Source: Chara braunii
Lineage: Eukaryota; Streptophyta; Charophyceae; Charales; Characeae
Assembly (NCBI GenBank): GCA_003427395.1
Contig: BFEA01000384.1
Location: 1,051,220-1,084,692, forward strand
Reading direction: 5' to 3'
Length of the DNA: 33,473 bases
In this document: positions 29,981 to 33,473 of the stretch, piece by piece
Layout: each line of letters starts with the position of its first letter
How positions within the stretch are numbered: position 1 is the first letter of the stretch
Notes under the pieces: generated by a model
The model's database searches: none
What the model was told of the DNA's origin: nothing
What the model saw: the letters and a program-made list of their open reading frames with translations, nothing else
Translations under genes and position numbers: made by a program

Positions 29981-30920
29981 ATGACAAGCACAGGGAAAGC
30001 ACAAGACAAGATGGAACTTAATAACGAGAACAATGCCAATCGCGCTAACGTGGCTTTCGAAGATGAGTGGCAAAGAACCGAGAGGCCACGAGACAGGCAA
30101 AGACCAGTATTATTCATTGGGCCACAGCCAAGACGGGCACTAGGAAGAAGAAAGAGAAAGATGTTGGCTCGCAAAACTTCGCCCCTTAAAGAAGGCGAGA
30201 AATTGCAGCCCTTATCCGAAGAAGAAGGGGAGATACAAGGAGCGGAGGAGAGAAGAGAGGAAGAAAGGCAAGGTATGGGACAATGGGGAGAGAGGAGAGG
30301 AAGCAAGACAAAACGAACATGACAGCGGTGAAAGAAGAGGCAAGAAAAGAGAAAATGTGCATGACGATTGGGAGAGAAGTGAGGAAGCGGAACAGAGCAG
30401 GCAAGACAGTTGTGAAAGGGGGTGCACGGGTTTTGGGGACGAGACCGAAAGAAGGACGAATATCCCATGCAGTTTAAATTCGGAAAACTTTACGGGTGAA
30501 TTCAGTCTCGTACAAGAGGAAGAAGATGAGAGTGGGGACGAGGTGCAAGAAGTCATTGCCATCAGTAGCGGCGATGAAACAGATGAGATCTCAAGGCCTA
30601 GGGCTGAGGGGCAACCTTCAACAAGTAGGCCAAGAGAAGGACCCTCGGGGTGGGAAGAAGAGTTCGGACCCACACCCAGTCATTGGTTCGAGCAATGGAT
30701 AAGCGTGATTAAGCACGATTGGATTATCAGAACCCGAAAACTAATGAGGGCCGAAGTGGCGGTTACACCTCTGGACTTCTACAGTGAGGAAGAACTGCGA
30801 GAGATTGCACAAAGGAAAAGAGAGATCATGGCCGCCGGCCTGGGAGCGGAAGGACCAGCCAGGCGCGACGACGAACGGGCACCCAAGAGACAAAGCACTG
30901 ACGACCCAAGGAGGGACTAA
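29981..30920 (+). pseudogene. Acidic unknown ORF downstream of pol (NLS- and SIM-like motifs)
   Basis: Family not recognised. The first part (frame 2, ATG 29981 to TGA 30320-30322) reads MTSTGKAQDKMELNNE and contains a basic cluster RRALGRRKRKM (residues 51-61), like a nuclear-localisation signal. Near 30250-30290 the reading appears to pass to frame 3, which is open from 30144 to TAA 30918-30920. It contains FTGEFSLVQEEEDESGDEV and VQEVIAISSGDETDE, resembling a SUMO-interacting motif (V-I-x-I followed by Ser and acids; VIAI at 30552-30563), then WFEQWISVIKHDWIIRTRKL and a charged helical end. Joined, it would be about 300 residues, acidic and mostly disordered. It sits where some gypsy elements carry an extra ORF, but it could be host-derived or the start of another Gag. 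Confidence 0.5.
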
Positions 30921-31627
30921 AGATGAGGCAAAAGCTTGGCGAGAGTTGTCGTTTTTTGCAATAAGTAGAGGAAATATTTGACTAGTATGAATGAGCTTGT
31001 TGAGGGCAAGTACGACAGGGACAAGTCAAGACCTTAGCTTAATAGGCAAGAAAATAGTATTTGAGCTACTTTTTTTGGATGCGCTACCTCAGATGGATCT
31101 TGAGAGAAATACATTGGCAAGGGACACAGGGTATGAGACTAGCTGGGATGGGACAATTATGAGCGTTGGACAAGACAGAGATTGTGCCTTGGATGGGAAT
31201 TATGAATATGGATGAATTGAGCACGAAAGAGCATTGAATTACAAATAAGTACAATTAGGGAGCCTATGGATAGGGCGGCACGAGGATGTCCTCTCCTAGG
31301 AACCTAATCCGACCAAGTCAGGGTCATGTCACTAGAGACAAAGTTGTGAGAGTGAGCAAGAGTGAAAAAGGCAGAGGGACTCGCACTTGATCTATGGTTG
31401 AACGGTCGGGCGGGCTAGCACTTCCTGAGGTTGAAAAAACTCCGCTTGGGTGCTAGACGCTATGTCGGGTGTATGAATGAGGATGATGGAATTGAGCAAA
31501 ACTAGGTCGAGAATAAGAAGAAAGATACGGCACGCTGAAAACTGCAAACAGTGCAGCCTCCTAACTCCCCAGTAAAAAATCGGATCCGTGTCCTCAAAGC
31601 CCATCCCCTCGGGCGCTAAGCATTGAT
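30921..31627. other. Unassigned non-coding DNA
   Basis: A purine-rich run at about 31342-31380 (GTGAGCAAGAGTGAAAAAGG) could be a polypurine tract before a 3' LTR, but I could not match the following sequence to anything upstream of 20040. No gene is supported. Confidence 0.3.
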
Positions 31628-31780
31628 AATGGAAAGGAATGACCCTAACCAGGATCTTCGACTCGAGAATGGAAAGGAATGGCCCTAACCAGGCTATTCG
31701 ACTTGGGAATGGAAAGGAATGGCCCTAACCAGGCTGTTCGACTTGAGAATGGAAAAGAATGACCCTAACCAGGTTATTCG
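31628..31780. repeat. 40-bp minisatellite
   Basis: Three full units (31628-31667, 31668-31707, 31708-31747) and most of a fourth (31748-31780), with cores AATGGAAAGGAATGGCC and CTAACCAGGCTATTCGACTT. Confidence 0.92.
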
Positions 31781-31894
31781 GGAATGACCCCTAACAAGGG
31801 TTGTTTCTTCTGAAATAGGCATTGGGGTCTCCTTGCATGACTGCTTGAGAAAGGCTGATTGAGAATGAGCTGGAATGAGAAACATGTGAAATGG

Positions 31895-32300
31895 AGAAGG
31901 TCAGTGGGTCGGTCATTGAAATAGCCATGAGAAAGGATGAAAGAGGAAAAGGTGAGAAGGGAAAAGGTCGGAGAGTCGGTCGTTGAAATAGCCATGAGAA
32001 AGACGAGAGTGAAGGGAAGAGGCCGAGGGGACGGTCACTAAAACAACCTTGAAATAAGATTGAGAAGAGAAGGATTGGAGGGCAGGATAAAAGAAGGCGG
32101 ACATCAAAATGAGAAGGACATGGACCGTCGGGACATGTCATAAGGGATGGCTATTGAAAAAGTGAAAATTGGGAAGAAAAAGATAGATGGAACGACGGAT
32201 CGGTCATGAGAAATGGTATATTGAAAAGAGGCTGCCAGATCGACCACAAGGGGTGACCTTGTTGAAAAGAGGTTATCGGATCAGCCATGAGTACCAGCCT
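31895..32300. repeat. Degenerate ~75-bp tandem repeat
   Basis: GTCGGTCATTGAAATAGCCA with ATGAGAAAG recurs at about 31910 and 31974, with weaker copies at 32031 (GACGGTCACTAAAACAACC) and later (GATCGGTCATGAGAAATGG near 32197). The minus-strand ORFs over it are repeat artefacts. Confidence 0.7.
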
Positions 32301-33331
32301 TGAGAAAGAGTCGGGAAGAGCATTGGATTGAGCGTTTGCCTTAGAATTGGAAATTGTATTGCATTAACAGGGGATCCTAGGCAATTTGAAAAGAGGTCGC
32401 AGATCGACCATGGAAATAGCAAGAGATTGAGCATGCCTTCTTCTTCTAGTCTCAGGTCTCAGCATGAGGGGGATAGTGGTGCATGCACCATGACCCCGGG
32501 ACCTCTACTCCGTAGGGAAATGTCCAAGCGCGACTTGCCCCTCGTAAGCAGGGCACCAGGTTAAAGGATCAAGGTATCGGTCACGGTACTCGACATCCGG
32601 AACCAGCTCCGACAATGAGCTCTGGTCGGAAGGTTCAAATTGCGCCTCCCGTAGTGTTCCTAAAAAGTCCAGGGCGCCGAGGTGGGCCGAAAAGTAGCTC
32701 TTCTAAGTCTTGATGACCCTCTCTAACCACACGCCACGTCGTTGAGGGGCGGCCAGACCGTTTGGGATGGACCTAGGCTGCTCGCACTAAGTCAAGCGAC
32801 ACTGTCCACAGAGAAGGTCGGGGCGAGGTACCGGGTGGACTCCGCCACCACCACAGGGCATTGACACCCCCTTACCGGAGCACCGTTCCGGGGACTAACC
32901 GCTAGGTCTTCGTAACTGCACTCGCAAACTAATAGAGAGCCCCAACTCTCTTGAGAAGGAAGAGGCCGGATCCACAAAACTTACCACTTGGGAGGAACGA
33001 TTCGCGAGGGAGCCACTAATGGTATGATGGGGTTCTGGGAGGCGTGGACTGGACCGGCCTAACAGATGCAAGGAGGTACCTCAATGATGATGCCCATCGC
33101 CAAAGTAGTGGCCGCTGGACTAGAGTAGAGGATGGGGTGAGTTATCAGCAGGGGGAGGACTGATCACCCTTCCTTTTTGGGGCTGATGGGCCGACATCCG
33201 TTGACTTAGTTGACAGGTAAGATCTGCGTACCTCCAAGTGAGAACCAGTTGCGCGATGGGGACATCGTGATCGAGTGGGGGGAAGGTGTGCCATCTACCT
33301 AAGAACAAAGCGTGCGAAAGGAATAACAGGC
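32301..33331. other. Unassigned DNA
   Basis: About 1 kb, partly GC-rich. No domain or repeat array is visible. GGTTCAAAT at 32632 resembles part of a Pol III B box, but there is no matching A box or cloverleaf. Confidence 0.35.
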
Positions 33332-33473
33332 AAATGTACGTGGAAATGACTAAGATAGGCCTGAGAAAAGCCTGGCAAGATGCCCATGAGAAATGTATGT
33401 GGAAGTGACTAAGTTGGGCCTGAGAAAAACCTGGCAAGATGCCCGTGAGAAATATATGAGGAAATGACTAAGC
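33332..33473. repeat. 59-bp tandem repeat running off the window
   Basis: Units start at 33332, 33391 and 33450 with cores GACTAAG, GGCCTGAGAAAA and CCTGGCAAGATGCCC. The third unit is cut by the window end, so the array probably continues. Confidence 0.9.

Noticed and set aside
32625-32650. Possible tRNA or Pol III gene (GGTTCAAAT)
   Set aside because: No A box, no acceptor stem and no cloverleaf could be found. A similar GGTTCGACC at 18696 fails for the same reason.

Overview
This window looks like repeat-rich nuclear DNA of a eukaryote, most likely from the green-plant lineage. There is no bacterial gene layout, no operon and no recognisable intact host gene. The recognisable protein signatures belong to Ty3/gypsy (Metaviridae) LTR retrotransposons. 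A sequence matching the plant initiator-tRNA-Met primer binding site is present at 4602-4613. Two elements end in chromodomains, so they are chromoviruses. The mix of chromoviruses, GPY-type gypsy elements, long CT microsatellites and satellites would fit a charophyte alga or early-diverging land plant. That placement is a low-confidence inference.

Layout. 1-2855: 3' part of gypsy element 1 (RNase H end, integrase, chromodomain, polypurine tract, 3' LTR). 2855-3391: 3' remnant of a second chromovirus (element 2), apparently interrupted by element 1. About 3660-4600: LTR-like sequence followed directly by a primer binding site, then a non-coding leader-like stretch and a degenerate gag-like coiled-coil ORF (6078-6722). 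6500-8245: pyrimidine-rich minisatellites and (CT)n microsatellites. 8250-12100: purine-rich, non-coding, hairpin-rich repeats with two ~600-bp diverged direct repeats (8976-9566, 10833-11432). 12590-12880: TTC-type microsatellite. 12962-17035: a continuous 4-kb satellite block in which 172-bp, 92-bp, 91-bp and 35-bp repeat families follow one another; the 91-bp part shows a trimeric higher-order repeat. 17040-20040: CT-rich tract, then unassigned purine-rich DNA.

20045-30920 holds a third, mutated gypsy element. Three tandem copies of an unrecognised ~290-residue protein unit (20045-22558) lie upstream of a TATA-like site and the gag start. Gag (capsid-like region, CCHC zinc knuckle), protease, reverse transcriptase, RNase H and integrase follow in order from 23031 to 29540, broken by at least a dozen stops and about ten frame changes. 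Downstream of integrase is an acidic ORF (29981-30920) with a nuclear-localisation-like cluster and a SUMO-interaction-like motif. From 30921 to the end there is non-coding purine-rich DNA with 40-bp, ~75-bp and 59-bp tandem repeats.

The retroelement parts would have worked together as capsid, enzymes and cis sites (polypurine tract, primer site, LTR), but no copy here looks autonomous. The most unusual items are the triplicated unknown ORF before gag, the extra ORF after integrase, and the stepwise satellite block. Three caveats apply: LTR borders of the third element could not be found, satellite copy number is uncertain because two assembly Ns sit in the array, and all similarity statements come from reading by eye.
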